Positions 9,188-18,341 of a DNA stretch of 64,000 bases are shown here, one piece after another. Source of the DNA: Chryseobacterium sp. Leaf394. GTDB lineage: Bacteria > Bacteroidota > Bacteroidia > Flavobacteriales > Weeksellaceae. The position numbers and the translations under genes are program-made. Each line of letters opens with the position of its first letter. The first letter of the stretch is position 1. Location: NCBI RefSeq assembly GCF_001424105.1, contig NZ_LMQH01000011.1, positions 944,546-1,008,545 on the forward strand, in the 5' to 3' direction. The notes below the pieces were generated by a model. It made no database searches. It was given only the letters and a program-made list of their open reading frames with translations, and had not been told where the DNA came from.

Positions 9188-10414
9188 TTGGAAAATAGTC
9201 AGCATCATTGGTCACGACGTAAATTTATCGCTGCAATGGGCGGCGCGGGTGCATTTGTTTTTATAAATCCTTTTTCTTCGTGGACTACTTTCAGTTCAGA
9301 AGACGACAGGATTGCAAGAATTGTTTCAAAAACTTTCGGTATCGATACGCACAATCATGTCGATGTTCCATTGATTTTGAGCGAACTTCCCGGACCGAAG
9401 TTGGATTTGAGAGGTGAAATTAAAAAGTCGGGACTCTCTGGCATCGTGATGACTTTTGCAGTAGACTATCAAAAACTCACTGAAGAAGGCCAAGCTTACG
9501 ACAGATTTTTAAATGGTTTGACAGCGATGGATCAGGTACTTGAAGATAATTCAATGAAAAGAGCTCTCAATCTTGCAGACCTTGAAGAAGCAAAGAGAGC
9601 AAAAACACCCATCGTAATTCAGTCTGTAGAAGGCGGACATTTTTTAGAAGGAAAAATTGAACGGTTGAAGGTTGCTTATGATCGAGGTTTAAGACATTTT
9701 GGGCTGCTTCATGATAACGATGCATCGGTACCGTTGGGCGACGTATTTACAAATCCTCCACAATGGGGTGGACTGACAGCTTTTGGTGCAGAAGTGATCA
9801 GAGAATGTGAACGGCTTGGGATTTTAATTGACCTTTCGCATTGTGATAACAATACCATCAATGCCGCACTCAAAATAGCAAAAAAACCTGTTCTCGTTTC
9901 CCATTCCGGCCTCAACACCAGACTTGGCAATAATGAAATGATGTCTAAAATGATGTTGCCAAGACTCATCAGTAAAGAGCAGGCAAAAATAGTTGCCGGA
10001 AACGGCGGCGTCATTGGAGTATGGACTCACCTTGCGGAGAAACCTTCCGACTTTGCAGAGAATATCAAAGGAATGGTTGATGTGGTCGGAATCGATCATG
10101 TCGCGATAGGCACCGATACCAAAATGACGCCTGCTTATCATTCGCCAAGTGATAACTGGGGACAGTCTCAAAATAAACCTAAACAGGATAAAAATACGGA
10201 TAAAGATCATCAGTCTGAACAGAATTCTGGTAAGCAGCCACAGAAACACATTGAAAAAACGACCAATACAAATTGGGCTGACCAGAAACGCGGGTTTTAT
10301 TACAGCGTTGTTGAATCTTTATTAAACGCTGGTTTCAGTGAAAACGAAATCGGAAAAGTAGGTGGAGCTAACTACTGTAGAATTTTTGGTGAAACAACTG
10401 ATCACAAAAATTAA
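9188..10414 (+). CDS. Tat-exported membrane dipeptidase, peptidase family M19
   Basis: A 408-residue zinc dipeptidase of the renal-dipeptidase family. It starts at TTG 9188 because the N-terminus then reads SRRKFIAAMGGAGAFVF, a twin-arginine export signal; an ATG start further in would lose it. Likely metal ligands appear in order: FGIDTHNH, QSVEGGHF (bridging Glu), IDLSHCDNNT, VLVSHSG and IGTDTKM. Between about residues 320 and 365 there is a Lys/Gln/Asp/Asn-rich insert (QNKPKQDKNTDKDHQSEQ), not expected in this TIM-barrel fold and probably a surface loop. The family hydrolyses dipeptides, including D-residue dipeptides. No operon partner is evident. Confidence 0.85.
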   Translation: MENSQHHWSRRKFIAAMGGAGAFVFINPFSSWTTFSSEDDRIARIVSKTFGIDTHNHVDVPLILSELPGPKLDLRGEIKKSGLSGIVMTFAVDYQKLTEEGQAYDRFLNGLTAMDQVLEDNSMKRALNLADLEEAKRAKTPIVIQSVEGGHFLEGKIERLKVAYDRGLRHFGLLHDNDASVPLGDVFTNPPQWGGLTAFGAEVIRECERLGILIDLSHCDNNTINAALKIAKKPVLVSHSGLNTRLGNNEMMSKMMLPRLISKEQAKIVAGNGGVIGVWTHLAEKPSDFAENIKGMVDVVGIDHVAIGTDTKMTPAYHSPSDNWGQSQNKPKQDKNTDKDHQSEQNSGKQPQKHIEKTTNTNWADQKRGFYYSVVESLLNAGFSENEIGKVGGANYCRIFGETTDHKN

Positions 10415-10449
10415 TGGTGCTCAGCCATATTACATAAAGAGCAAATAAT

Positions 10450-10593
10450 AAACTGAACTTTTTTGCAAAACCGAAATGCTGAGGAAATGAAAAGGAGATG
10501 AAGCAGCAAATGAGAACCGAAAATGAAGAGTAGAGAAGAGGTCGGTTTTGCAAAAAGTTTTTTTTTAAAATAATCATCTGAACAGTTCAGTTT
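10450..10593. repeat. 144-bp inverted-repeat element, MITE-like or long hairpin
   Basis: Outer ends AAACTGAAC (10450-10458) and GTTCAGTTT (10585-10593) are perfect complements. Inside them, AACTTTTTTGCAAAACCGA (10456-10474) pairs with TCGGTTTTGCAAAAAGTT (10542-10559), with a one-base length difference in the A/T run. The right arm is followed by nine T. The 67-nt centre is purine-rich on the plus strand. There is no credible ORF in the 10415-10766 gap. It could be a miniature mobile element, a strong plus-strand terminator for the M19 gene, or a structured RNA. Confidence 0.5.
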
Positions 10594-10766
10594 CAGAAAT
10601 AAAAAGAAAATTGAAAAAGAATTATGCTTGAAAAAATCTTAAATTCACTTCTGGAAAACTTTCACCGGTCCGGTATTTTTAAAGGACTGGACAGATTTAA
10701 GTTTTAAAAAAAGATGAAGAGACAGATCTTAATTATCTGATTCTTTAATATCCGTTGACAATTAAA

Positions 10767-11792
10767 ATGATAAACCTTAAAAACAGAAACCTTGAAATCA
10801 GCTTACATCTTTTGATATGGCTGGTTTTGTTCTTTTTGCCCACGGCATTTACGATTGGTTCAGAAACTGACTGGAACGGGATTTTCAGACATTTTTGGCT
10901 GCAACTGATCTTTCTTGCAGTAATTTTCTACGTCAATTATTCTGTTCTGGTCAAAAGGTTTTTTGATAACAGAAAATTATGGTTTTTCATATTTAATTTT
11001 TTGTTGCTGGTCATTCTCGTAATTTTGAAAAGTCAGATTTTTGAATGGCTGGAACCACAGAGGTTAAAAATGCCGCGAAGACGCCCGCCCGATGGCATCC
11101 GCTATTTTTTTGATTTCCTGATTTACCTTATTCCGGTTGCCTTTTCAATTGCCATCAACGCAAGCAAAAGGATGCAGAAAGCGGAAGAAATGAAAATTGA
11201 GGCCGACAATATTAAACTGCAGTCTGAACTTAAACATCTGAAATATCAGTTGCAGCCCCATTTTTTCTTTAATTCTCTCAATAATATCTACGCACTGATC
11301 GATTTCGATTCTGAGAAAGCAAAACAAAGCGTTCACAGCTTAAGCAAACTGATGCGTCATCTTTTATATAAAACCGATGTCGACAAAATAAGCCTTTCAG
11401 AAGAGATCGACTTTCTGAATAAATATATTGACTTAATGTCTGTGAGGTTGAATGACAAAACCAAAGTGTACACCAATTTTCCAACGAAGATTCCAAATTT
11501 GGAAGTTGCGCCTCTGCTTTTTATATCAATCGTTGAAAATGCCTTTAAGCATGGTGTCTCTGCTACACAACATTCAGATATCAGTTTTAAAATGGAGATT
11601 TTCGATGATGAAATTCAGTTCACAGCCTCCAATTCCAATTTTCCAAAAACGGACACTGACAAAAGCGGTTCGGGAATTGGTGTAGAAAATCTGCAAAAAA
11701 GACTGAACCTGCTTTACCCAGAAAAACACGATTTTCATTCCTGCCTGAACGACGGAATGTATATTGCGGAAGTGAAATTGAAAACGAAGTAA
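10767..11792 (+). CDS. LytS/YehU-type sensor histidine kinase
   Basis: A 341-residue inner-membrane kinase. Four hydrophobic helices occupy about residues 10-30, 43-62, 70-88 and 112-130. Then comes a short coiled coil and the His_kinase domain with the phospho-acceptor His165 in LQPHFFFNSLNN. The ATP-binding part has the N-box FISIVENAFKHG and a G-box GSGIGVENLQKRL. I use ATG 10767 rather than the TTG four codons earlier. Its natural partner is the LytTR regulator at 12721, now separated from it by a toxin-antitoxin pair. The signal sensed is unknown. Confidence 0.9.
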   Translation: MINLKNRNLEISLHLLIWLVLFFLPTAFTIGSETDWNGIFRHFWLQLIFLAVIFYVNYSVLVKRFFDNRKLWFFIFNFLLLVILVILKSQIFEWLEPQRLKMPRRRPPDGIRYFFDFLIYLIPVAFSIAINASKRMQKAEEMKIEADNIKLQSELKHLKYQLQPHFFFNSLNNIYALIDFDSEKAKQSVHSLSKLMRHLLYKTDVDKISLSEEIDFLNKYIDLMSVRLNDKTKVYTNFPTKIPNLEVAPLLFISIVENAFKHGVSATQHSDISFKMEIFDDEIQFTASNSNFPKTDTDKSGSGIGVENLQKRLNLLYPEKHDFHSCLNDGMYIAEVKLKTK

Positions 11793-11812
11793 ATACTTAA
11801 TTTTAAAATTCT

Positions 11813-11820
11813 TATCTTTG
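11813..11820 (+). promoter_or_regulatory. promoter -7 box for the toxin-antitoxin module
   Basis: TATCTTTG matches TAnnTTTG and lies 15 nt before the antitoxin ATG. The module therefore appears to bring its own promoter, which would also transcribe the downstream LytTR regulator. Confidence 0.55.
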
Positions 11821-11834
11821 AGTTAGTTGAAATA

Positions 11835-12074
11835 ATGCAAAAATCTTCAAAACTTCATCCAGACTTTTCCAAAATCCCAAGATTTCTTTTTTGGGATACA
11901 GATTTTGATGGGATTGATTGGGAAAAAAAGTATGTTGCAGTTATTAAACGTGTCTTCGAGAGAGGAAGTGATGAAGCAAAATCGGAAATTGAGCAATTTT
12001 ACGGTAAGGAATTAGTTACGATGGTTCTGAATTCTAAATCAACAAAACCAATGCATCTTCACATCAATAAATAA
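11835..12074 (+). CDS. DUF6922-like antitoxin partner of AbiEii toxin
   Basis: A 79-residue protein reading DFSKIPRFLFWDTDFDGIDWEKKY. This FLFWD...IDW pattern is found in small proteins encoded just before AbiEii/AbiGii-type nucleotidyltransferases in Bacteroidota. Its TAA shares one base with the ATG of the toxin gene. The role as antitoxin is inferred from that arrangement; no DNA-binding motif is obvious. It starts at the ATG 15 nt after a -7 box. Confidence 0.7.
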   Translation: MQKSSKLHPDFSKIPRFLFWDTDFDGIDWEKKYVAVIKRVFERGSDEAKSEIEQFYGKELVTMVLNSKSTKPMHLHINK

Positions 12075-12724
12075 TGTTGTATTATTCTACCATCTCTCCG
12101 GAATTAAGATCTGCGCTTGAAATTGTTATGGATGCTGATATTCTGAAGCCATTTCGCCTGGTTGGTGGAACTTCTCTTTCTTTGCAGCTCGGACATCGTA
12201 TTTCCATTGATATAGATCTTTTTACTGAAGCGACTTATGGAAGTCTCAATTTCGAACACATAGAAACTTATTTAAAGTCAGAATTTCCGCACATCAGTTT
12301 TTCTTCAGACATTACTTCATTCGGTAAGTCATATTTTGTTGGAAAAGATCCGGAAAATGCAGTAAAACTTGATATTTTTTATTCTGACCCTTTTATTGAA
12401 GATGAACTTTTAGTTAATAAAATTCGTTTGGCAGGTCTTAAAGATATTTCAGCGATGAAAATTGAGGTAGTACAAAATGGTGGAAGGAAGAAAGACTTTT
12501 GGGATCTGCACGAACTCCTGAATCATTTTTCACTTGATCAGATGTTGGAATTTCATAAAAACAGATATCCATATAACCACGACTACGATTTGATTATTAA
12601 GAATTTTACAAATTTTGAAATAGCTGATGAAGATTTTGATGTGTTGTGTCTAAAAGGTAAGCATTGGGAAATTATCAAAACGGACTTTGAGAATCTTGTA
12701 AAAAATTTCACAGACAAGCAATGA
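12074..12724 (+). CDS. AbiEii/AbiGii-type nucleotidyltransferase toxin
   Basis: A 216-residue protein with the core motif FRLVGGTSLSLQLGHR followed by SIDIDLF, which is the GG-x-T/A-L and DxD of the DNA polymerase beta-like nucleotidyltransferases called AbiEii. Such proteins act as type IV toxins or in phage abortive infection, reportedly by nucleotidylating targets such as tRNA. Later segments KDISAMKIE and RKKDFWDLHELL match the family's C-terminal part. The stop TGA overlaps the ATG of the following response-regulator gene (ATGA), so regulator translation is coupled to the toxin. Confidence 0.85.
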   Translation: MLYYSTISPELRSALEIVMDADILKPFRLVGGTSLSLQLGHRISIDIDLFTEATYGSLNFEHIETYLKSEFPHISFSSDITSFGKSYFVGKDPENAVKLDIFYSDPFIEDELLVNKIRLAGLKDISAMKIEVVQNGGRKKDFWDLHELLNHFSLDQMLEFHKNRYPYNHDYDLIIKNFTNFEIADEDFDVLCLKGKHWEIIKTDFENLVKNFTDKQ

Positions 12725-13446
12725 AAAAAATATCCTGCCTAATCGCCGACGACGAACCCATGGCTTTGAGTCTGATCGAATCTTATGTCCTGAAAACCCC
12801 TTTTCTGGAACTGAAAGCCAGGTGTAACAATGCAATCGAAGCAATGCAGATTCTGGAAGAGGATAAAAATATTGACCTTTTCTTTTTAGATATTCAGATG
12901 CCGGATCTTTCAGGGCTGGAATTTTCAAAATTGGTTCCGCAGCGCAGCAGGGTAATTTTTACAACTGCTTTTGATCAGTATGCAATAGATGGCTATAAAG
13001 TCAACGCACTCGATTATTTGCTGAAGCCATTTGATTACAATGAATTCCTGAACGCTGCAACAAAAGCCAGAAATTATTTTGAATCTCAGCAGCCGGTTTC
13101 GGTGTTAAAGCCAGAGAAAAAGCAGGAGTTTTTCTTCGTGAAATCGGAATACAGGCAAATTAAAATCAGTTTTTCTGAAATTTTATACATCGAAGGTTTA
13201 AAGGATTACGTTAAAATTTATCTGAAAGACAACCCAAAACCGGTTTTGACATTGATGAGTTTAAAAAAACTGGAAGAAGAATTGCCTTCTGGAAATTTCA
13301 TGAGAATTCACCGTTCCTACATTATTGCTCTGGATAAAATTGAAGCTATCGAAAGAAATCACATCATCATCGGCAAAGAGCAAATTGCAATTGCACCCAA
13401 CTATAAAGATGCTTTGATGGAGTACATCGGCGGAAAAAGTTTGTAA
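12721..13446 (+). CDS. LytTR-family response regulator
   Basis: A 241-residue DNA-binding regulator. The receiver domain has acidic pocket DDE (residues 10-12), phospho-acceptor Asp57 in FFLDIQMPDLSG and the Lys of YLLKPFD. The C-terminal LytTR domain spans about residues 138-240 (FFVKSEYRQIKISFSEILYI to the end). The presumed cognate kinase is encoded at 10767, but the AbiEii module intervenes and overlaps this start by four bases. The lack of a terminator within the group suggests one transcript from kinase to regulator plus a second from the module's promoter. Confidence 0.92.
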   Translation: MKKISCLIADDEPMALSLIESYVLKTPFLELKARCNNAIEAMQILEEDKNIDLFFLDIQMPDLSGLEFSKLVPQRSRVIFTTAFDQYAIDGYKVNALDYLLKPFDYNEFLNAATKARNYFESQQPVSVLKPEKKQEFFFVKSEYRQIKISFSEILYIEGLKDYVKIYLKDNPKPVLTLMSLKKLEEELPSGNFMRIHRSYIIALDKIEAIERNHIIIGKEQIAIAPNYKDALMEYIGGKSL

Positions 13447-13614
13447 AATTCCAACATTCAACTTCTGAAATTTTTCACCATCATAAAAAATGATAAATCT
13501 GACATCGTGCATGTTCGGAAATTTCTTTGTTTCTTAAAAAAACACGATATTTGCTAACTTAAAAATCGTTTTGCAATTTCAAATTTCAAAACTCAAATTT
13601 CAAATTCATCATTA

Positions 13615-16017
13615 ATGAAAATATCAAATAACTGGCTTAAAGATTTTATCAAAACAGATATTAAAACCGAGAGAATCGGGGAATTTCTTACCGATATAGG
13701 TCTTGAAGTTGAAGGAATAGAAAAATTTGAAAGCATCAAAGGCAGCCTTGAAAGAATCGTTGTGGGAAAAGTTTTGACCTGCGAAAAGCACCCCAATGCT
13801 GATAAACTAAACAAAACAACCGTAGATGTTGGTACAGGAAAGATTCTGAATATCGTTTGCGGAGCTCCGAATGTAGCTGAAGGACAGACTGTTCCTGTAG
13901 CTGTAGTAGGAACAAAAATTTACGCCAAAGACGGAAGTTTTTTTGAAATCAAAGAAGCAAAAATCCGTGGTGAAGTTTCCCAGGGGATGATCTGCGCAGA
14001 AGATGAATTGGGTTTGAGCGATGATCACGGCGGAATCATGGTTTTGGATGAGACCAGATATGAAGTAGGAAAGAAGTTTGCAGACTATTTCGAACTTGCT
14101 AATGACGAAGTTTTTGAAATCGGTTTAACGCCGAACAGAACTGATGCGATGTCACATTATGGCGTTGCGAGAGACCTTTTCGCCTATCTTTCAACCAATC
14201 AGCAAAAGTCAGAATTCAATAAAGTTTCTTCTGAAGTTTTAAATAACGAAGGTTCACATAATTTCAGTCTTGAAGTTGAAAATACAGATCTCACACCAAG
14301 ATATATTGGTGCTGTAATTGAAAATGTGAAAGTTGCAGAATCTCCGGCATGGCTGAAAGACAGATTGAAAGCCATCGGACTGAGCCCGATCAACAACGTT
14401 GTAGATATCACCAATTATATTCTTCATGGCCTCGGTCAGCCGCTTCACGCTTTTGACGGCGATAAAATTGAAGGCAGAAAATTAAAAGTGGGAACTGTTG
14501 CTGAAGGAACAAAATTTACAACATTAGACGGTGTTGAAAGAACATTAAACGGTTCAGAAATCATCATCAAGGACGGAAATGATAATCCTTTGTGTATTGC
14601 AGGAGTTTTCGGTGGTGCCAATTCCGGAGTTTCTACCGAGACGAAAACAATTTTCCTTGAAAGTGCTTACTTCAATCCTGTTGCTGTTCGAAAAGCAGCA
14701 AAAGCCCATGGTTTAAATACCGATGCTTCTTTCAGATTTGAAAGAGGTGTGGATCCGAATATTACCAGAACCGCTCTTACACACGCTGTAAAATTAATCA
14801 GCGAACTGGCGGAAGGGAAGTTGGTTGGAGAAATTCTTGAAGAATATCCAAATAAAATTAAAGACAACTATGTGATCATCAGATTCTCAAAAATCGAGCA
14901 GATTTTAGGAACAAAGATTCACAGAGAAAAAGTAAAAGAGATTTTAAAAGCACTTGATATTCAGGTTTTGAATGAAATTCAGAATGGTTTTGAAGTTTCA
15001 GTTCCTGCGTACAGAGCCGATGTGACAAGAGAAATCGACATCATCGAAGAACTTTTAAGAATTTACGGTTACAATAAAATTGATGCTCCGCAGAAAATTT
15101 CATTTACACCGGTTAAATTAAATGCAAAAGATCAGGACGAGCTTGAAAACTCCTGGGCAAGAACGCTTCAGAGTTTAGGTTTCAATGAAGTAATGAATAA
15201 TTCTTTGACTTCAGTTAAAGATGAAACCGATGCAGTGAAGCTTCTGAATCCTTTAAGCAATGATTTGGCATTTATGAGAAAGTCTTTACTGGAAGGGCTT
15301 TTACAGAACGCCATCTACAATATCAACAGAAAAAATCAGGACATCAAATTTTTTGAATTCGGAAAAATCTATCATAAAAAAGAGAAGTACGAAGAAAGAA
15401 AACAACTTGCAATTTTGGTTTCAGGTAGAGATGTTGCCGAAAACTGGCTTCAGCCAAAATCTGCGACAGGTTTCTACAATCTGAAAGCGTATGTAAAAGT
15501 TTTGCTTGAAAAACTGGCAGTTGATTACAAAGAAATTGCTTCTTCTGATGGGAGATTTTCTGATGCTTTGGAATATGAGATCAATGGTGAAACCGTAGTA
15601 AGAATCGGTAAAGTAGCTCCTCAAATGCTGAAAGATTTTGATATCGATCAGGATTGTTTCTACGCAGAAATCGAACTGGAACTGGCACAGAAATTAAGAT
15701 CTGAAAACGAACTTAAATTTAAAGATATTCCTAAATTCAACAAAATAAGAAGAGATTTAGCTTTGCTGATTGATAAAAATGTTCAGTATCAGGATCTTTA
15801 TCAGACAGCGAAAAAGAATAAATCACCATTCATCAAAAATATCAACTTGTTTGATGTGTACGAAGGGAAAAATCTTCCGGAAGGCAAGAAATCTTACGCC
15901 ATGAGTTTTGAATTATTAAATGAAGAAAAGACTTTAGAAGAAAAAGAAATCGCTTCCGTTATGGAATCTCTGATTAAATCTTTCCAGAAAGAATTCAATG
16001 CAGAATTGAGATCTTAA
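13615..16017 (+). CDS. pheT: phenylalanyl-tRNA synthetase beta subunit
   Basis: An 800-residue subunit of the (alpha-beta)2 enzyme that charges tRNA-Phe. Order of domains: N-terminal region MKISNNWLKDFI, EMAP/tRNA-binding domain near residues 40-150 (CEKHPNADKLNKTTVD), B3/B4 editing domain (residues about 210-390, including VVDITNYILHGLGQPLHAFD), B5 domain (about 400-475), the catalytic-like core, and the C-terminal anticodon-binding FDX-ACB domain from about residue 705 (FNKIRRDLALLID). Length is normal. pheS is not in the window. A near-match to the -7 box (GATATTTG, 13546-13553) lies upstream. Confidence 0.96.
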   Translation: MKISNNWLKDFIKTDIKTERIGEFLTDIGLEVEGIEKFESIKGSLERIVVGKVLTCEKHPNADKLNKTTVDVGTGKILNIVCGAPNVAEGQTVPVAVVGTKIYAKDGSFFEIKEAKIRGEVSQGMICAEDELGLSDDHGGIMVLDETRYEVGKKFADYFELANDEVFEIGLTPNRTDAMSHYGVARDLFAYLSTNQQKSEFNKVSSEVLNNEGSHNFSLEVENTDLTPRYIGAVIENVKVAESPAWLKDRLKAIGLSPINNVVDITNYILHGLGQPLHAFDGDKIEGRKLKVGTVAEGTKFTTLDGVERTLNGSEIIIKDGNDNPLCIAGVFGGANSGVSTETKTIFLESAYFNPVAVRKAAKAHGLNTDASFRFERGVDPNITRTALTHAVKLISELAEGKLVGEILEEYPNKIKDNYVIIRFSKIEQILGTKIHREKVKEILKALDIQVLNEIQNGFEVSVPAYRADVTREIDIIEELLRIYGYNKIDAPQKISFTPVKLNAKDQDELENSWARTLQSLGFNEVMNNSLTSVKDETDAVKLLNPLSNDLAFMRKSLLEGLLQNAIYNINRKNQDIKFFEFGKIYHKKEKYEERKQLAILVSGRDVAENWLQPKSATGFYNLKAYVKVLLEKLAVDYKEIASSDGRFSDALEYEINGETVVRIGKVAPQMLKDFDIDQDCFYAEIELELAQKLRSENELKFKDIPKFNKIRRDLALLIDKNVQYQDLYQTAKKNKSPFIKNINLFDVYEGKNLPEGKKSYAMSFELLNEEKTLEEKEIASVMESLIKSFQKEFNAELRS

Positions 16018-16041
16018 TAATAAGATTCATATTTATATACA

Positions 16042-16070
16042 GGACTGTTCGAAAGAGCAGTCTTTTTTTA
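16042..16070 (+). terminator. pheT terminator
   Basis: GACTGTTC and GAGCAGTC arms around GAAA, followed by seven T. Confidence 0.85.
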
Positions 16071-16129
16071 TTTGTGTGATAATTTTAAAATTAGCGTAAT
16101 TACTTAATTTCCTTTTTATGTATAATTAT

Positions 16130-16332
16130 GACTTCGGAAACGCAAGCGTTAAGAAATTTTAAAAAAATTTCGTAAAGAAATTTCCACTGTTTGAGTGACG
16201 GCAATGAAAGTTATTCAAGAAACTACTTTTCTTTCCGTCCGAGTTTGGAAATTTTAGGAATTTATTTAAAATTTTAGCTGAGTTTCCAAGTCTTGAATTT
16301 TTGATTCTTTTGTTTCAAGACAAAAGAATAAA
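16130..16332. repeat. noncoding spacer with nested inverted repeats
   Basis: No gene is visible between pheT and the permease. The spacer holds several small inverted repeats: TTGGAAA paired with TTTCCAA (about 16244 to 16290), and a perfect TTCTTTTGT / ACAAAAGAA hairpin at 16305-16328. From memory, similar stretches recur between Chryseobacterium genes, so it may be a dispersed repeat. That cannot be shown from this window. Confidence 0.35.
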
Positions 16333-16383
16333 TAGTGAATTTTACTTTCCAATTTTAATTATATTTACGTTTTACAAAACTAA

Positions 16384-17796
16384 ATGCAGAAAAAACTAAA
16401 ACTTTGGGATGCCATCATGCTCGTAATGGGTTCAATGATCGGAAGCGGAATCTTTATCGTCAGCTCAGATATCATGAGAAACCTTGGTTCCGGATGGTGG
16501 CTCGTAATCGTCTGGATCATCACAGGTGTGATGACGGTGGCAGCAGCAATCAGCTACGGCGAACTCTCTGCGATATTTCCCAAAGCTGGTGGACAGTATG
16601 TTTATTTAAAAGAAATCTTCGGAAGAAGAATTGGCTTTCTGTACGGATGGGGACTTTTCTCTGTCATCCAAACCGGAACAATTGCTGCTGTGGCTGTGGC
16701 TTTCGGGAAATTTACAGCATATCTTATTCCAGCGCTGAATAACGCCCAGCCTATTTTTCAGCAGGGAGAATTTAAAATTACCTACATTCAGATTCTGGCA
16801 ATTTTTGTCATCATGCTGCTCACTTTCATCAATACAAAAGGCGTGGAAAGTGGTAAATTTTTACAGAACCTCTTTACAGGCTCCAAAATTTTAGCTTTAA
16901 TCGGAATTATCGTAGCCGGAATTTTCTTTGTAAGCAACAGTTATTTATCGGAAAATTTCAGCGCAGGTTTAAATGCATTTAATAATTTAGAAAAAGATTC
17001 TTTAGGAAATTTCCTTCAGACTGGCTGGAAATCAGTTTCAGGGCTTACACTTTTTGGAGGAATCGCTTCAGCAATGGTGGGAGCAGTTTTCAGTTCTGTC
17101 GCCTGGGAGAGTGTAACTTTTGTTTCAGGTGAAATTGAAAATCCTAAAAAGAATGTTGTACGATCAATGATTTTTGGAACTTCAGCAGTGATGGTGTTAT
17201 ATCTTGCAGTAAATATTGTGTATCTCTCAACATTATCCCGGGACCAAATTGCTTTTGCAGCAGACGACAGGGTAGCGGTTTCTTCAGCTTTGGCAATTTT
17301 TGGCAACACCGGAACTCTGATTATCGCTTTACTTGTAATGATCTCTACATTTGGTTGCAATAACGGTTTGATTTTATCAGGAGCGAGAGTTTTTCAGACC
17401 ATGTCTAAAGACGGAATGTTCTTTAAATCAGCTTCCGAAAACAATAAAAATCAGGTTCCCGAGAATGCTCTTTGGATGCAGGGTGTCTGGGCGAGTGTTC
17501 TTTGTCTCAGCGGCCAGTACGGTAATCTGTTGGATATGATTTCATTTGTCATCGTTTTATTCTATATGATCACTGTTTTTGGGGTTATTTATTTAAGAAT
17601 TAAAAAACCTGAACTTGAAAGACCTTACAAAACGTGGCTGTATCCTGTTACTCCGCTTATTTATCTGGTTATCGGTACAGCATTCTGTGTATTACTTCTC
17701 TTCTTTAAAACACAGTACACGTGGCCGGGATTACTTTTAGTATTGATTGGTCTTCCTATTTATTACTTCATCAATTCCCACAAAAAGGATGTTTGA
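16384..17796 (+). CDS. APC-superfamily amino-acid permease
   Basis: A 470-residue inner-membrane transporter with about 12 hydrophobic helices. Helix 1 carries MGSMIGSGIF, the GSGIF unwound segment that binds the substrate amine. Other family marks are WWLVIVWIITG, the SYGELSAIFPKAGGQYVYLKE loop (split here from its neighbours), and SVAWESVTFVSGEIENPKKN after helix 6. The substrate cannot be deduced; the overall pattern is closest to amino-acid permeases of the LAT/YhdG kind. It is monocistronic as far as can be seen. Confidence 0.88.
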   Translation: MQKKLKLWDAIMLVMGSMIGSGIFIVSSDIMRNLGSGWWLVIVWIITGVMTVAAAISYGELSAIFPKAGGQYVYLKEIFGRRIGFLYGWGLFSVIQTGTIAAVAVAFGKFTAYLIPALNNAQPIFQQGEFKITYIQILAIFVIMLLTFINTKGVESGKFLQNLFTGSKILALIGIIVAGIFFVSNSYLSENFSAGLNAFNNLEKDSLGNFLQTGWKSVSGLTLFGGIASAMVGAVFSSVAWESVTFVSGEIENPKKNVVRSMIFGTSAVMVLYLAVNIVYLSTLSRDQIAFAADDRVAVSSALAIFGNTGTLIIALLVMISTFGCNNGLILSGARVFQTMSKDGMFFKSASENNKNQVPENALWMQGVWASVLCLSGQYGNLLDMISFVIVLFYMITVFGVIYLRIKKPELERPYKTWLYPVTPLIYLVIGTAFCVLLLFFKTQYTWPGLLLVLIGLPIYYFINSHKKDV

Positions 17797-17857
17797 TTTG
17801 TCATAAAAAATGTTTATTTTGGTATAACCAATTCCTTAATAAATATGAAGTCAGTTT

Positions 17858-18298
17858 ATGGATAAAACCAATTACAGAATGCCCTTTTCTCCGGACAGTT
17901 TGATGGTGGAGGGCGGAAGTGTGGATACATGCGATGAAGCCGAAAGTATTGCCCACAACATCATGCTTCTGATCACCACAAAAAAAGGTGAAAACCGTTA
18001 TGATGACAATTACGGAAACGAAGTCTGGAATCTCGAATTTGACAACGGTGTGAGTTCCGGAATGTGGGAAACCATCTTTATCAACAGTCTCAAACAGCAG
18101 ATCAGAGCCTACGAACCCAGAATTGTAGATGCAAAAGTAGACGCTCACCTCGAATTTGTAGAGCATAATTACGACACCAAAGAGCATACAGAAATCAAAA
18201 AAAAGGTAAGAATTGCCGTCAATGCCAGAATGGAGGCAAGTGGCGAACGTTATAGTTTTGTTACCGAAATTTTTCTCAGCCCGATGTCGATTGACTGA
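17858..18298 (+). CDS. tssE: gp25-like type VI secretion baseplate protein TssE
   Basis: A 146-residue GPW/gp25-family protein. Family marks include an N-terminal EAESIAHNIMLLITTKKGENR stretch (in two parts), the basic-rich NRYDDNYGNEVW, and an extended C-terminus. gp25-like proteins form the inner baseplate ring of phage tails and of type VI secretion. The next gene encodes the TssF partner, 43 nt downstream. No sheath, ClpV, TssK or TssG gene is adjacent, which is unusual because these genes normally cluster. A phage or contractile-particle origin is the main alternative. Confidence 0.75.
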   Translation: MDKTNYRMPFSPDSLMVEGGSVDTCDEAESIAHNIMLLITTKKGENRYDDNYGNEVWNLEFDNGVSSGMWETIFINSLKQQIRAYEPRIVDAKVDAHLEFVEHNYDTKEHTEIKKKVRIAVNARMEASGERYSFVTEIFLSPMSID

Positions 18299-18341
18299 GG
18301 CTTCTCCATTTAATTATTTTTAATTTTTTTCAAAAACATTT

